Positions 1 through 11,200 of a DNA stretch of 64,000 nucleotides are shown here, piece after piece. The stretch is taken from NCBI GenBank assembly GCA_038277395.1, contig CM076195.1, positions 52,771,551 through 52,835,550 of the forward strand, in the 5' to 3' direction. Origin of the DNA: Dryocosmus kuriphilus. Taxonomy: Eukaryota > Arthropoda > Insecta > Hymenoptera > Cynipidae. The notes beneath the pieces are model-generated. The model searched no databases. It was not told the DNA's origin and was given only the letters and a program-made list of their open reading frames with translations. Each line of letters begins with the position of its first letter. Position 1 is the stretch's first letter. A program made the position numbers and the translations under genes.

Positions 1-957
1 AAAACCCGTTGAATTTTGTTTTTTTTTTTTTATAAAAAAAAAAGAAAAAAATAAAAAAAAAAAAAAAAAAAAAAGGTAAAAAAAAAAAAATAAGGGCGTT
101 TGGTTTATGAAAAAAAAAACGTTTGTAAATTCAGGGAAAAACCCTATTGGGTGATAAAAGTTTATAACAATAATTAGTTTTTATTTCGTTTTTATAAAAA
201 TTATATTTATATATTTTTTTTGTTTGTAAAAAAAAAAAAATTTTGTTTTTTTTTGTTTTTGGTAAAGTAACTTCAATTAAAAAAAAAAATTTAAAGCCGG
301 CTTTTGACAATTTTTTAAATAAATTTTTGTTTTAAAATCGGCAAAAGTGGGGGTATGTTTTTTTTTAAAACAACCCGCCAATGTTTGGGGGTGCAGCAAC
401 TTTTTTCCAGAATAAATTTATTTTTTTTTTTCTTTTTTTAATTTTTTTTTTTTGTAAAAAAAAAATATTTTTTTTTTTGTTTTAAAACCATTTTTTAATA
501 ATTTTTTTTTTATAAAAAATTACATTTTTTTTTATTTTTTTTTTTTAAATTTTGTTTTCTATTTGGGGGACACTTAGACAATGGTTTTTTTTATTACTTT
601 TTACCATTTTTTTTTTTTTTCCCAGGGGAACATTTATTTTTTATAGCACAATTAAAATTTTTATTATTGTTAAAGGGAGTTTTATAAAATTTTTAAATTT
701 TTTTTTGGACACAAAACCACAACAAAAAAAAAAATTTTTTTTTTTTTTTTTTTAGAACTAGTGCAAACCAATGATAAATTTATGTGGGTAATGTATCACA
801 AAAAAACCAAAAGCTATAAAAATTTTTTAATTACAAACAAAATATTGCAGTTCTTTGTGGTGTTGAGCTTACTCTGAATAATCAAACATAAAAACCCCAC
901 TGAGGTGTTATTCAAAAAAAAAAAAAAAAAAAATAAATATAGTAAAAAACGAAAAGT
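1..957. other. Homopolymer-rich AT sequence without genes
   Basis: This stretch is mostly long A and T runs separated by short mixed sequence. The only open frame, at 552-755 on the plus strand, encodes a Phe/Lys-rich low-complexity peptide ending in a poly-Phe tract that comes from a T run. There is no domain, motif or codon pattern of a real gene. The uneven run lengths look like uncorrected long-read sequence, although a true AT-rich intergenic region is possible. Confidence 0.7.
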
Positions 958-1500
958 TTAATTCAATTTAAATTTTAAACAACGTGGTAAACCGATTCCT
1001 TTTAAACACACCAAAATTTTAAAAAAAAACAACTTTGCAAAAAAACACAAAAAAAAAAAATAAAAAAAAACAACACAAAAACCAAAAAAGTTGGAAAACA
1101 AACTAACAACCCACAAAAAATACAAAAAAAAAAACTCCAAATTGGGAAAAACAAAATTTTTAAAATTTTTTTGGGTACTTTTTTCTAAATTCAAATTTAG
1201 TGGGTTTTGGGGTTACAATCAAAAAATTTTTTTTAAAAATGAAGTACGACATTAAACAAAATAACACCACGTATAACACAGTAAAACTGGAAAAAAAAAA
1301 AACAGCCAACCGCACTACAAAACAAACCAACAAAAAAACAAACTACAACACACCAAAGAACAATAAAACCACAAAGGGGTAATGCCAGGGGTAGTTGTCA
1401 AAAAGCAAAACCAAAAAACTTAAAAACAAAATCTATTTTGAGACCATTTTTGTGTTTAACCAAAAACATAACACCACGGTACGCTACAAAGGTCTAAAAA
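958..1500. other. A/C-skewed low-complexity segment
   Basis: From about 970 to 1,380 the plus strand is dominated by A with interspersed C (words such as aaacaac, cacaaaa, accaaaa), with few G or T. Open frames here (958-1194 minus, 1200-1382 plus) are compositional: the minus one is Phe-rich and the plus one is Lys/Asn/Thr-rich. I see no gene. The strand skew is abrupt on both sides, so this could be a distinct simple-sequence tract. Confidence 0.6.
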
Positions 1501-4179
1501 AAATTGAACCTTATATTAATAAAAGGAAAAAAACTCTCGACATTGGGCTGTATTCTCCATCATAGAAAAAATTCTTTGTTATTGGGTTAGCGGGGAAAAA
1601 AAAAATTTTTACTTTTTTAAAAAAAAAAAATTTGAAAATAAAAAAAAGGATAAAAAGGAGTTTCTGGATGGTAAATTTGATGGTCAAATATTTTGCTGAA
1701 ATTTTGCCATTTCTTGATAATAAATTTGGTAACACTAACAAAAAATAAGTTCGGATTTTAAATCCAAGTTCTTGGAACGAATTATGGAACTATGATCTAT
1801 TTAAACCCCCCAATTTTTTTTGACGATTGAAACGTTATTAGTTTCAAAGATACGTTTAGTTTAAAAAATTTAGTTGAAGGTTCCTCCGATTTTTTATGAA
1901 CAAAAAGCCTATAAATCGGGGGTTAGATTTAGAATTTTTTGAAACATCCGGAGGGGCTGAATTTTCCCCAATTTTTTATTAGCTTTTCTAAAATTTTAAT
2001 AAGTTTTAAACTTATTTTTTAATACAGGTTTAAAAAAAACGTAGATACCCCTTATTTTTTCCAGGATCTGCTTAGTAACAGGGGCAATTGGGGACTTTCA
2101 ATTTATATACATGGGGGGCCTTCTTTTTTAAAATAGAACTTGAATTGTATTTTTTTTTTCGGATTTAGGTGGGCTTTCAAAAAAAATCTAATGTATGAAG
2201 GGTGCCTAATTTTTTTACTCTCTCTTCCGATCTTGGAATTATTAAGTTTTTTCCAACACCCCAACTAGTTTTTACTTTTTTTTCTGTTTAATTCTTCATG
2301 ATTCCCTGGTAAGATCTTACTAAATAGTTAGAAGGGGGGTTTTAATACATTAAGGTTTGAAAAATGCAGAAAAAAAATAAAGCAAATAAAAATTGCTTTA
2401 TAAGGAACAGGTATGTGAATAAAGAAAAAAGTTCTTAGTCGGTTTAGGGGAAAAAAGAATGTTATCTTTTTGTGGTTTATGTGGGGATTTTTTTTGAAAA
2501 AACTTAACAAAGTTGCGCTAAATTTTTCAAAGAGTCAACTTTTGTGGAAATGGGAATTAATCTTAAAAAATTTTTTTCCTGCCGCTCCAAATTAAGTTAT
2601 ATATTCGTTTTTGGTTTTTGTTCCGGTTCTTTTTTATTTAACCTTTTTATGGTTCTTGGGAACGTTTTTTAGGCTTTTTTATTTTCAAAAAACTTTACGG
2701 ACTAAAAGTTTTTTTTCTAAAAACTAAAAATATGTTAATCCTTTTGATTGCAGGGAAAATGGCTTCAATTTTTAATCTTTTTTCTAAAAAAATTTTTTAT
2801 TATTTTATTCATTTTGGGATTTTTTTTTATTTCGAACATCTTTTTTTTTTGAATCTTTTTTTTTTTCGTATTTTTAACTTTTGTGTTCCAAAAAAATTAT
2901 GAAAAAAAAAGCTTTGGGTGTTTTTGGGGAAAACAAAAAAACAAAAAAGTCGCACGGTGTTGTTTTATGATCTGGAAAAAAAAAAAATAGGGAAAAAGAT
3001 AGGGGGCGGTGAATTTTTTTAAATGTATTTTTTCATTAAAAAATCTTTTGGCTCGTTTTTTTTCTTGGTACACATTTTCTCTAATAGTTTTGTCAATTTT
3101 TTTCCCGAAGGGATCGTTTGTTAAGCAACCAAAATTTTGAGGGTACCGCCTATACATAAAAAAAAAGTCGGCCGGGTTTCCTTTTGGGGGAACGTAATAG
3201 TTCATGGGTGTTGGCCCTGACATAAACGATACAGAATGGCGATTTAGCTAAATCCCCTTACCTTTCGTGATTCGTTTTTTCACGGATTTTTTTAGATCCT
3301 TTAGGGTGGGGGGTTTCCTTTATCGGTTTTTGTTTCGCGAAAAAATACCTTTTAAGTTTCCAAAAAATTTAAAAAAAAAAATTGAACTAGGTTTATTGAC
3401 TAATCCTGGAGGAAAATGGTGCCTGAAACAATATTTCTTTGACTTTTAAAAAAGGGTTGAACTCTCTCCGCCTGGAAAGGGGGGGGAAAATTACAATTTT
3501 TTTTTTTCACCATTGGGGGGGGGTTCTATAGCTTTCGCGTTCCTTCTTGCATTAATTTTTTTTTTTAAAAAAAGAACCATTTTCCAAAGAAATTTTTTTG
3601 TTTTTTTTTTTTTTTTGTGATTATAGTGTGTTTACAATTTTTTAGCAGGTTTTTTCAGTTTTTTTTAAATAAAAAGTCCTTTTTTTGCATTTTTTAATTT
3701 TTCTATTTTTTAGTTCTTATTAATTTTTGGGGGGGATGGCTTTAATTTTTTTTAGGGGAATGAAAGTGGGATTCGATGAGCTGGAGGCGTAGTTTTTATG
3801 AATAATCTTAAATTTGTCAGGTTTTTTTTATAAATTCTTTTTTTTTTTTTTTTTAAGGTTTTCATTTTCTTGTTCCACTATAAATTAGGTTCCCCCCGGA
3901 AGTTTTAAAATTACTATAATTTTTATCGTCTTTGCCAAGATTCTTAGGGGCAAAATGGTGTATGTGGAGGGAGGTTTTTGTTTCTTTTGAAAGGAAGACC
4001 ATTTTTAAAAAAATTGGTTTATACGTTTACCTAGGTCTTTAAAATGTATTAACGATTTTCTTTTTTCTTATAGATCTTTGTTGAAATAAAAAATGTTTGA
4101 AAAAATTTATTAAATTTTTATTTAAGTTTTAACTGTTTTCTGTTCTGATATTGGTGGTGCATATTTTTCCATAGGTTTC
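1501..4179. other. AT-rich non-coding stretch, no recognisable gene
   Basis: Mixed AT-rich sequence with many T runs and scattered G runs. Frames at 1511-1741, 2328-2510 and 2897-3223 (minus) and 3267-3449 (plus) translate to low-complexity Phe/Lys/Ile-rich peptides with no domain that I recognise. No tRNA-like cloverleaf, inverted-repeat element end or target-site duplication was visible. Around 2,685-2,790 a few words resemble satellite sub-repeat C (ttcaaaaaac, ggaaaatgg), but this is too weak to call. Confidence 0.6.
2222..2233 (+). other. 12-base match to an Illumina adapter end
   Basis: The 12 bases CTCTTCCGATCT match the 3' end of the standard Illumina read adapter exactly. The next adapter base upstream (G) does not match. 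It sits inside the low-quality homopolymer region, so an adapter remnant is plausible. A chance occurrence cannot be excluded from one 12-mer. Confidence 0.35.
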
Positions 4180-4520
4180 TGGATGGGTAAAAAAAAAATC
4201 CGTGGCATTTTTTGGGAAAAAAAAAAATAAAAAATTTCACAAAAAAAAATTAAAAATATGGGGCGTAATTTTTTGATTCTTTTACAAGGTGGATAGAACT
4301 TTGTTTTATAGGACGTTTTTGTTTCTAAGTGATATATTTTGAAAACGTGTGAAATTCCAGGGAGTTTTTAAATTAATAATAAGCGTTTTTCTTGAAAATC
4401 AAAAACCCTGCCGTGGGGTAAAAGTAAAAACCGGCCAACAAATTCATTTTTTTTTAAATTGAAAAATTTGTTTTTTATAGTGATATTTATCTTATCTATT
4501 TTTAAATTTTATATTCCAAA
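4180..4520 (+). repeat. Possible degraded copy of satellite sub-repeats B and C
   Basis: Read in the plus direction, this segment follows the order of satellite words seen further right. A-rich sequence with tccgtggcatttt resembles the aaccgtgcatttt start of sub-repeat B. Then gatatattttgaaaacg resembles the region around the GGCGGGAAA site, and agcgtttttcttga followed by caaaaacc closely resembles the B-to-C junction agcgttttcttga...caaaaacc. The similarity is colinear over about 250 bp but has many indels, and AT-rich sequence can give false matches. It may be a decayed outlying unit or a badly sequenced one. Confidence 0.4.
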
Positions 4521-5339
4521 AACAAATGTTTTTATCCACAAAATTTTTTTATTCTTGGAAATTCTTTAAAAGCCTTTTTAATTTTCTTGAACCAGGGAGG
4601 TTTTAACGATTTTTTAATTTTTTGGTAGCTCTGAAAAACAAAACTGAAAAATTCAAATTTGGAGGGGATTCGATTATCAAAAGTAATTCGGGTATCAATT
4701 ACAAAATTTGTTACTATTATTAAAATGGATGGCAATTCTTGGAGAATCGTTTTTTTGGTTTAAGCCCAGGCCGCTATGGTTTTTTTTTATTATTTTTTTT
4801 ATTTTTTTTTTTAGAATTTCCTTTTTTATAGAAAGTTAATTTTTTTAACCTTTTTTAATTTTTAAAATTAAAATTTTTCCATTCTTATCACCAGGGGTTT
4901 TTTAACAAACGATTTATTTGTTTTTTAAAAAGTGCCCCCGGGTTTAACCCAGGGGGGAAACAGGGGGACTTCGTTTTTTTTGGGGGGGGACTTCTTTTTA
5001 ACCCTTTTTTTTTTATTCAATTATTTTTTTAACTTTTTTTTGGGGATCAATTTAAAATTTTGGCGGGGGCGGGAAAGTTCTCTTATTTTTACAATTAAAA
5101 ACGAACTTTTGACCTTTCTTATCTTTTTATGATTCTGGGGGGAGAAGATAGGTGTCTTTTTTATCGCAACTTATCTTTATATTTAAAATTTGTTTAAAAT
5201 TTATTTTCTGATTACTAATTCTATTTGGGATCTCTTACAATTTTATTTATAAATTGTTTTAATCGCCGGCAATGTTGATTGAAAAAACATTTTGTAGATT
5301 TTCTTATATCGATTGGCGGGGATTAAAGTACATTAGAGT
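4521..5339. other. AT-rich stretch with G runs, no gene
   Basis: Contains T runs followed directly by G runs (for example around 4,970-4,990) and no plausible gene. The minus-strand frame at 4532-4735 and the plus-strand frame at 4932-5132 are low-complexity (Lys/Phe-rich, Phe/Leu-rich) with no recognisable domain. Confidence 0.6.
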
Positions 5340-5394
5340 TTAATTTTTTTTGGGGGGGGTGGGATGGGGGGGGTGCGGGGGGGGGGGCGGAGAG
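5340..5394 (+). repeat. G-run cluster
   Basis: Several G runs of about 7-11 bases lie close together on the plus strand, interrupted by t, a and c. In principle such runs can form G-quadruplexes. C runs of similar length are almost absent from the first 7.4 kb, so the skew may instead reflect base-calling error from reads of one strand. Confidence 0.6.
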
Positions 5395-5676
5395 AATTTT
5401 ATTTTTAGATTATGGGGGTAAACTTTTTCTCCGCCGGAGGAGGGATTTACTTGTTTATAATATTTATTTTTAGCCGCGATTTTCGGTAGTTTAGATTTTT
5501 AAAATATTTCTAAAATTTAAATTTTTAAAATAAAAAATTGTAAATTAAATTTAAAATAATTATTAATGTATCTTTAAAGGCTTGTTTTTTTTAAATTAAA
5601 AATAGTATTTCTTCCTTTTCAAATTTTTTTTACAAATCTAAAAATTTCCTATTTTTTTTTTTGATGTAGTCTTAGA

Positions 5677-5735
5677 ATCTCTCTCTGAAATAAATATCCT
5701 CCTTCTTCTCGTCTTTTAGTATCTCTCTCTAGTCT
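5677..5735 (+). repeat. CT-rich tract resembling a noisy SMRTbell adapter
   Basis: Two atctctctct words (from 5,677 and from 5,721) flank a tcctccttcttctcgtc stretch. From memory, the PacBio hairpin adapter begins ATCTCTCTC and continues with CCTCC repeats, so this could be a poorly called adapter pass. A plain CT microsatellite is the alternative. It is the only strongly pyrimidine-skewed C-containing tract in the left flank. Confidence 0.4.
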
Positions 5736-6872
5736 CTTAAGTCATATATAAAGTCTTGTTAATTGATTCTTGCACGTTTTTTATACAAAATTGTATGCTT
5801 TGCAATAATTTTTTATATTTATAAATTGCAAAATATTAACCGGATGGCATGGGGTCCGAATGTGTTTGCTATAAGAATTAAGGTTGGGTCTAAATCTTTA
5901 TTATTTTCATAAAACATTTATAGAAAGAAACGAATAAACTTAGTCCAAAAGTATTACTTAGTACGTGGGAGTTTCTGTTTCAATAAATTCGGTAATTTAT
6001 GATTTGAGTAAAAGTGTGCAAGAATTTCTGAAGAATTTTGTATAACTATTAAATCTATTGGAGGTTGACGATTTCGTAAAAAAAATATATCTAGATTATT
6101 TAATTTCTTATTAGTCAATTACGTGATATCGAGCATTCTTAATATTGCAATTATTTTATTTGCGGGAAAAAGTACCAACTTTTTACTTTTAAGTTTAATT
6201 TAATATAATGAGTTTTTCCTCACGGGATTACGGAAATTTTAAAAACCAAAATGTTTGTGTTCCCAACGTTTATTGTTTGATTGTGAGAGGCAATAAAAAA
6301 AAAAAAAATTATTTAATAAATTAATGGGCTTTTACGAAAAATCTCTTCAATTTAAATAAAAAAGTTTGAAGATTAAATATGAAAAATATTATTTCTGTAA
6401 TTATCCTCGCATAGAAATATTAGTTAATATAGGGCCGGGAAAATGAAAGTAAATTTTATAGAATTATGTATTTAGTGGGAAAAAAAAAATGTTTTAAAAA
6501 AAACGTTGTTAATTTTATGGAATAAAAACCCAATAAATGACAAAATTATAGGTTGGTCAACAAAGTAATAAATGGTTTAATAAACGAAACTAGTTTCCTC
6601 TACTTCTCACATTTCACCTACCCCGTTAAAATAGGGGGATATTTTAAATTTAAAGAGAGAAATGAATTTGGTTAAATTTATTAATTAATTTATAATATTA
6701 AAAGCACAGTTATTAAAAGCTTAATAAAATAAAATATATATAATTAAAATTTAGTTGGGAAGAAAATAATAATGTAAATATTAAAAAGAAAAAATTGTAT
6801 AATTATTAAATATTAAAAAATTTATTATAAAATTATTTTTTTATAAATAAAATAATAATTTTTTTATCCGGC
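5736..6872. other. Ordinary-looking AT-rich intergenic DNA
   Basis: This is the least homopolymer-ridden part of the left flank and reads like real AT-rich genomic DNA. There is no open frame of 60 codons or more, no tRNA fold and no repeat period that I can see. A small inverted repeat (CCCC, about nine bases, GGGG) lies near 6,620-6,640 and is probably incidental. Confidence 0.55.
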
Positions 6873-6937
6873 GGGGCAAAAAAAAAAAAGGAGGGGACGT
6901 GGGGGGAGGTCGGTTTTTCAATGGCAGAAATTTTTGT

Positions 6938-7060
6938 TTGGCCCGGTTCGCGGCGGTTTGCGCTGCGGCGATTATATAAAATCTCAATATGTCGGAAAAA
7001 TTGCCAATTGGGCTTTAAAGTGGTTAAGTTTTATGGAAAACAAATAAACACGGGAAACAA
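6938..7060 (+). repeat. CpG-rich patch resembling the satellite conserved block
   Basis: A CpG-dense stretch (around gcggcggtttgcgctgcggcg) is followed by ccaattggg and then aaagtggtt. The same order, a CpG cluster then ccaatccgatt then aaaagtggttt, occurs in each satellite unit. A similar ccaatcggg...aaagtgg recurs at about 7,269 and a better one (ccaatcacgattaatcgctgg) at about 7,450. These could be decayed or badly sequenced pieces of the array edge. Their spacing is irregular, so they are not whole units. Confidence 0.35.
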
Positions 7061-7062
7061 AT

Positions 7063-7258
7063 GGGGGGGGGGGGGGGGAAAATTTAGAAATAACAAAACT
7101 TGCTGTGAAAAAAAAAGAAAAGGTTTGGGGGGGGGGGGGTGGAGGAAAAACAGACATTTTACTGAAAAAGAAAATTTTTTTTTCCCAGGGGGGAGGTTGA
7201 GGGGGGGGTTTGGTTCAGGGGGGGGGGGGGGGGGGGGGGATTAACAGGGGGGGGGGGG
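7063..7258 (+). repeat. Long G runs just before the array
   Basis: G runs of 16 (7,063-7,078), 13 (7,127-7,139), 22 (7,218-7,239) and 12 (7,247-7,258) bases are separated by A-rich sequence. Open frames through this region (6921-7244 plus, 7215-7502 minus) owe their length to poly-Gly or poly-Pro coding by these runs and are not genes. Perfect runs of this length beside an AT-rich satellite are suspicious for sequencing or polishing artefact. Confidence 0.7.
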
Positions 7259-7429
7259 TGGGGTGTGTCCCAATCGGGTTTGAAAGTGGTAATGCTTTTT
7301 TTACTATGGGGAAATATTGTAAAAATTCTGTCATTTTTTTAGGGATGTGTAGTAAAAATAACCGAAATGTGTTGTGATGAAAAATTTTGTTTGATTGATT
7401 AATTTTTGTGGTTGTTTTGAAATGTGGTG

Positions 7430-8276
7430 ATGAATGTGAAATAGAAATCCAATCACGATTAATCGCTGGGAAAGTGGTTTTCCTTGTTATTTCAATAAAC
7501 ATGTATCAACGAAAAAATAAAAAATTAACCTAAAAGGAGTGTCTTGTTTTTTTTGTTCGCGATGAAAACAGAGTTGAATTACACCTTTCGAGCCGAACCT
7601 ACTTGTTTGAACATAGAAATTACTTTAGAATTAGTAATATAGATAGAAACCAGATGAGTTTTTAGTAGGCCGGGAAATAGAAACTTGAGGTAGAATCCTT
7701 TTTTTCGTTTAGGAATTTTACTTTTTATTTTAGTTAGATTAGAACAGAAACCGTGCATATTATGATTTGTTTTTTATTTAATGATTAAAGAGTAGAATAA
7801 CAAAATTTAGTAGACATATTTAAATGAACAACCTTGTTTTCACCATTTTTACGTATCTTGATATTTTGGCGGGACCAACCACAGTTCTTTTAATTTTCAT
7901 AGCGTTTTCTTGATTAAACAAAAATACTTTTTTTTTTACAAAAAAAAACGGTTGATAACCCCAAATTTGTGGACTTTTTGTTGAGGCAAACAATTTTACT
8001 TTCTGACGTTTTTTTTGTATCTTCTCATAGTTTAGCCGGAAAATGGATTTTTTGATTTTGTGAAAACCGGTTTTTTTGATGAATAAAACCATAACCGTTG
8101 GTCAAAAACCGCTAGATAACGAACTCGTCCTTTCTTTTTGAGATCGACTCTAAAGAAGTTTGCCAAAGCGCAATCCAATCCGATTAGTCCTTCGAAAGTT
8201 ATCGTGGGAACAAGGCGACAACGACGACAACGCCAACAGACAGACAGACACGGTCGTAAAAACCATTTTTTCGGAT
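7430..8276 (+). repeat. Diverged edge unit of the satellite
   Basis: The order of words matches the satellite from the ccaatc...gattaatcgctg region (7,450) through sub-repeat A (cacctttcgag...gtttgaacat, 7,580-7,615; gccgggaaat...gaaacttga, about 7,670), B (gaaaccgtgcat, 7,747), C (ttgattaaacaaaaa, 7,911) and D (ataaaaccataaccgttgg, 8,083). Sub-repeat A is stretched to roughly 230 bp and heavily changed, whereas B-D are much closer to consensus, so divergence falls from left to right. A true array edge decays this way, but a drop in read coverage toward a contig end would look the same. Confidence 0.8.
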
Positions 8277-11200
8277 TCAGGAGGTCTCAAAACGTGGAAG
8301 ATTTCATGCAATCCGCGAAAGTCAAATTTTGCATAAATCTAATACTTTTCTCTGATGAGAATGTAAAAATTGCATTTTTCAGCCAAACTGTGTAAAAAAT
8401 GAAGAAATTTACGTTCTAGATATAATTTCATTGCTTGGCGAGCGCGAGAAACGTGATGAGAATGCGCCTGCGTAGCGGGCAGATTTTTCAATAACTATCC
8501 AATCCGATTAGTCGCTGAAAAGTGGTTTTCTTTGTATTTCATAAAATATTTCACGAATAACTCAAAAACTACGCGTCTGATCAAAAAAAATGCAGGAGAA
8601 CAATTTTATAGATCTTTTCGAGGGAAACAACTTTGTTTACATTATTTTTTTGTATCTTGCATACTTTGGCGGGAAATTTGAGAACCTTGATTTTTAATAA
8701 CGTTTTATATCGATTAAAACAAAAACCGTGCATTTTTATGAAAAAATGGTTAAAACAAAATTTGTAGACCTTTTTTAAATTGAACAACCTTGTTCTTCAC
8801 CATTTTTTTGGTATCTTGAATATTTTTGGCGGGAAACCACAGTTTCTTTAATTTTCATAGCGTTTTCTTGATTAAACAAAAACCGTTCCTTTTTTTTCAA
8901 AAAACGGTTAAGACAAAATTTGTAGACTTTTTTGAGGCGAACAATTTTACTTTCTTTAACGTTTTTTTTTTGTATCTCTCATAGTTTAGCCGGAAAATGG
9001 ATTTTTTGATTTTGTGAAAACCGTTTTGATGGATAAAACCATAACCGTTGGTCAAAAACCGCTGTTAACGCACTCGTCCTTTCCTTTTGGACCTTAAAGA
9101 AGTTTGCCAAAGCGCAATCCAATCCGATTAGTCCTTCGAAAGTTATCGTGGGAACAGGCGACAACGACGACAACGCCAACTGCACAGACAGACAGACACG
9201 GTCGTAAAAACCATTTTTTCGGATTCAGGAGGTCTCAAGACGTGGAGATTTCATCAAATCCGCGAAAGTCAAATTTTGCATAAATCTAATACTTTCTCTG
9301 ATGAGAATGTAAAAATTGCATTTTTCAGCCAAACTGTGTAAAAAATGAAGAAATTTACGTTCTAGATATAATTTCATTGCTTGGCGAGCGCGAGAAACGT
9401 GATGAGAATGCGCCTGCGTAGCGGGCAGATTTTTCAATAACTATCCAATCCGATTAGTCGCTGAAAAGTGGTTTTCTTTGTATTTCATAACATATTTCAC
9501 GAATAACTCAAAAACTGCGCGTCTGATCAAAAAAATGCGTGAGAACAATTTTATAGAACCTTTCGAGGGAAACAACTTTGTTTGACATTATTTTTTTGTA
9601 TCTTGCATACTTTGGCGGAAATTTGAGAACCTTGATTTTTAATAACGTTTTATCGATTAAAACAAAAACCGTGCATTTTATGAAAAAATGGTTAAAATAA
9701 AATTTGTAGACATTTTTAAATTGAACAACCCTGTTCTTCACCATTTTTTGGTATCTTGAATATTTTGGCGGGAAACCACAGTTTTTAATTTTCATAGCGT
9801 TTTCTTGATTAAACAAAAACCGTTCCTTTTTTTCAAAAAACGGTTAAGACAAAATTTGTAGACTTTTTTGAGGCAAACAATTTTACTTTCTTACGTTTTT
9901 TTTGTGTCTCTCATAGTTTAGCCGGAAAATGGATTTTTTTGATTTTGTGAAAACCGTTTTTGATGGATAAAACCATAACCGTTGGTCAAAAACCGCTGGT
10001 TAACGAACTCGTCCTTTCTTTTTCGACCTTAAAGAAGTGTGCCAAAGCGCAATCCAATCCGATTAGTCCTTCGAAAGTTATCGTGGGAAAAAAGACGACA
10101 ACGACGACAACGCCAACAGACAGACAGACACGGTCGTAAAAACCATTTTTTCGGATTCAGGAGGTCTCAAGACGTGGAGATTTCATCAAATCCGCGAAAG
10201 TCAAATTTTGCATAAATCTAATACTTTCTCTGATGAGAATGTAAAAATTGCATTTTTCAGCCAAACTGTGTAAAAAATGAAGAAATTTACGTTCTAGATA
10301 TAATTTCATTGCTTGGCGAGCGCGAGAAACGTGATGAGAATGCGCCTGCGTAGCGGGCAGATTTTTCAATAACTATCCAATCCGATTAGTCGCTGAAAAG
10401 TGGTTTTCTTTGTATTTCATAACATATTTCACGAATAACTCAAAAACTGCGCGTCTGATCAAAAAAATGCGTGAGAACAATTTTATAGAACTTTCGAGGG
10501 AAACAACTTTGTTTGACATTTATTTTTTTGTATCTTGCATACTTTGGCGGGAAATTTGAGAACCTTGATTTTTAATAACGTTTTATCGAATAAAACAAAA
10601 ACCGTGCATTTTATGAAAAAATGGTTAAAACAAAATTTGTAGACATTTTTAAATTGAACAACCCTGTTCTTCACCATTTTTTGGTATCTTGAATATTTTG
10701 GCGGGAAACCACAGTTTTTAATTTTCATAGCGTTTTCTTGATTAAACAAAAACCGTTCCTTTTTTTCAAAAAACGGTTAAGACAAAATTTGTAGACTTTT
10801 TTGAGGCAAACAATTTTACTTTCTTACGTTTTTTTTGTGTCTCTCATAGTTTAGCCGGAAAATGGATTTTTTTGATTTTGTGAAAACCGTTTTTGATGGA
10901 TACAACCATAACCGTTGGTCAAAAACCGCTGGTTAACGAACTCGTCCTTTCTTTTTCGACCTTAAAGAAGTGTGCCAAAGCGCAATCCAATCCGATTAGT
11001 CCTTCGAAAGTTATCGTGGGAAAAGGCGACAACGACGACGACAACGCCAACAGACAGACAGACACGGTCGTAAAAACCATTTTTTCGGATTCAGGAGGTC
11101 TCAAGACGTGGAGATTTCATCAAATCCGCGAAAGTCAAATTTTGCATAAATCTAATACTTTCTCTGATGAGAATGTAAAGATTGCATTTTTCAGCCAAAC

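Noticed and set aside
6601..6650. Small CCCC/GGGG inverted repeat as a terminator or tRNA arm
   Set aside because: It is a single short stem without a cloverleaf, gene or neighbouring structure, and is expected by chance.
7063..7258. Telomere or G-quadruplex regulatory element
   Set aside because: There is no telomere-type repeat word, only pure G runs of erratic length in a region of doubtful sequence quality.
552..7502. Small open frames of 60-108 codons in the left flank
   Set aside because: All are Phe-, Lys- or Gly/Pro-rich products of homopolymer runs. None has a recognisable domain or a coding-like composition.
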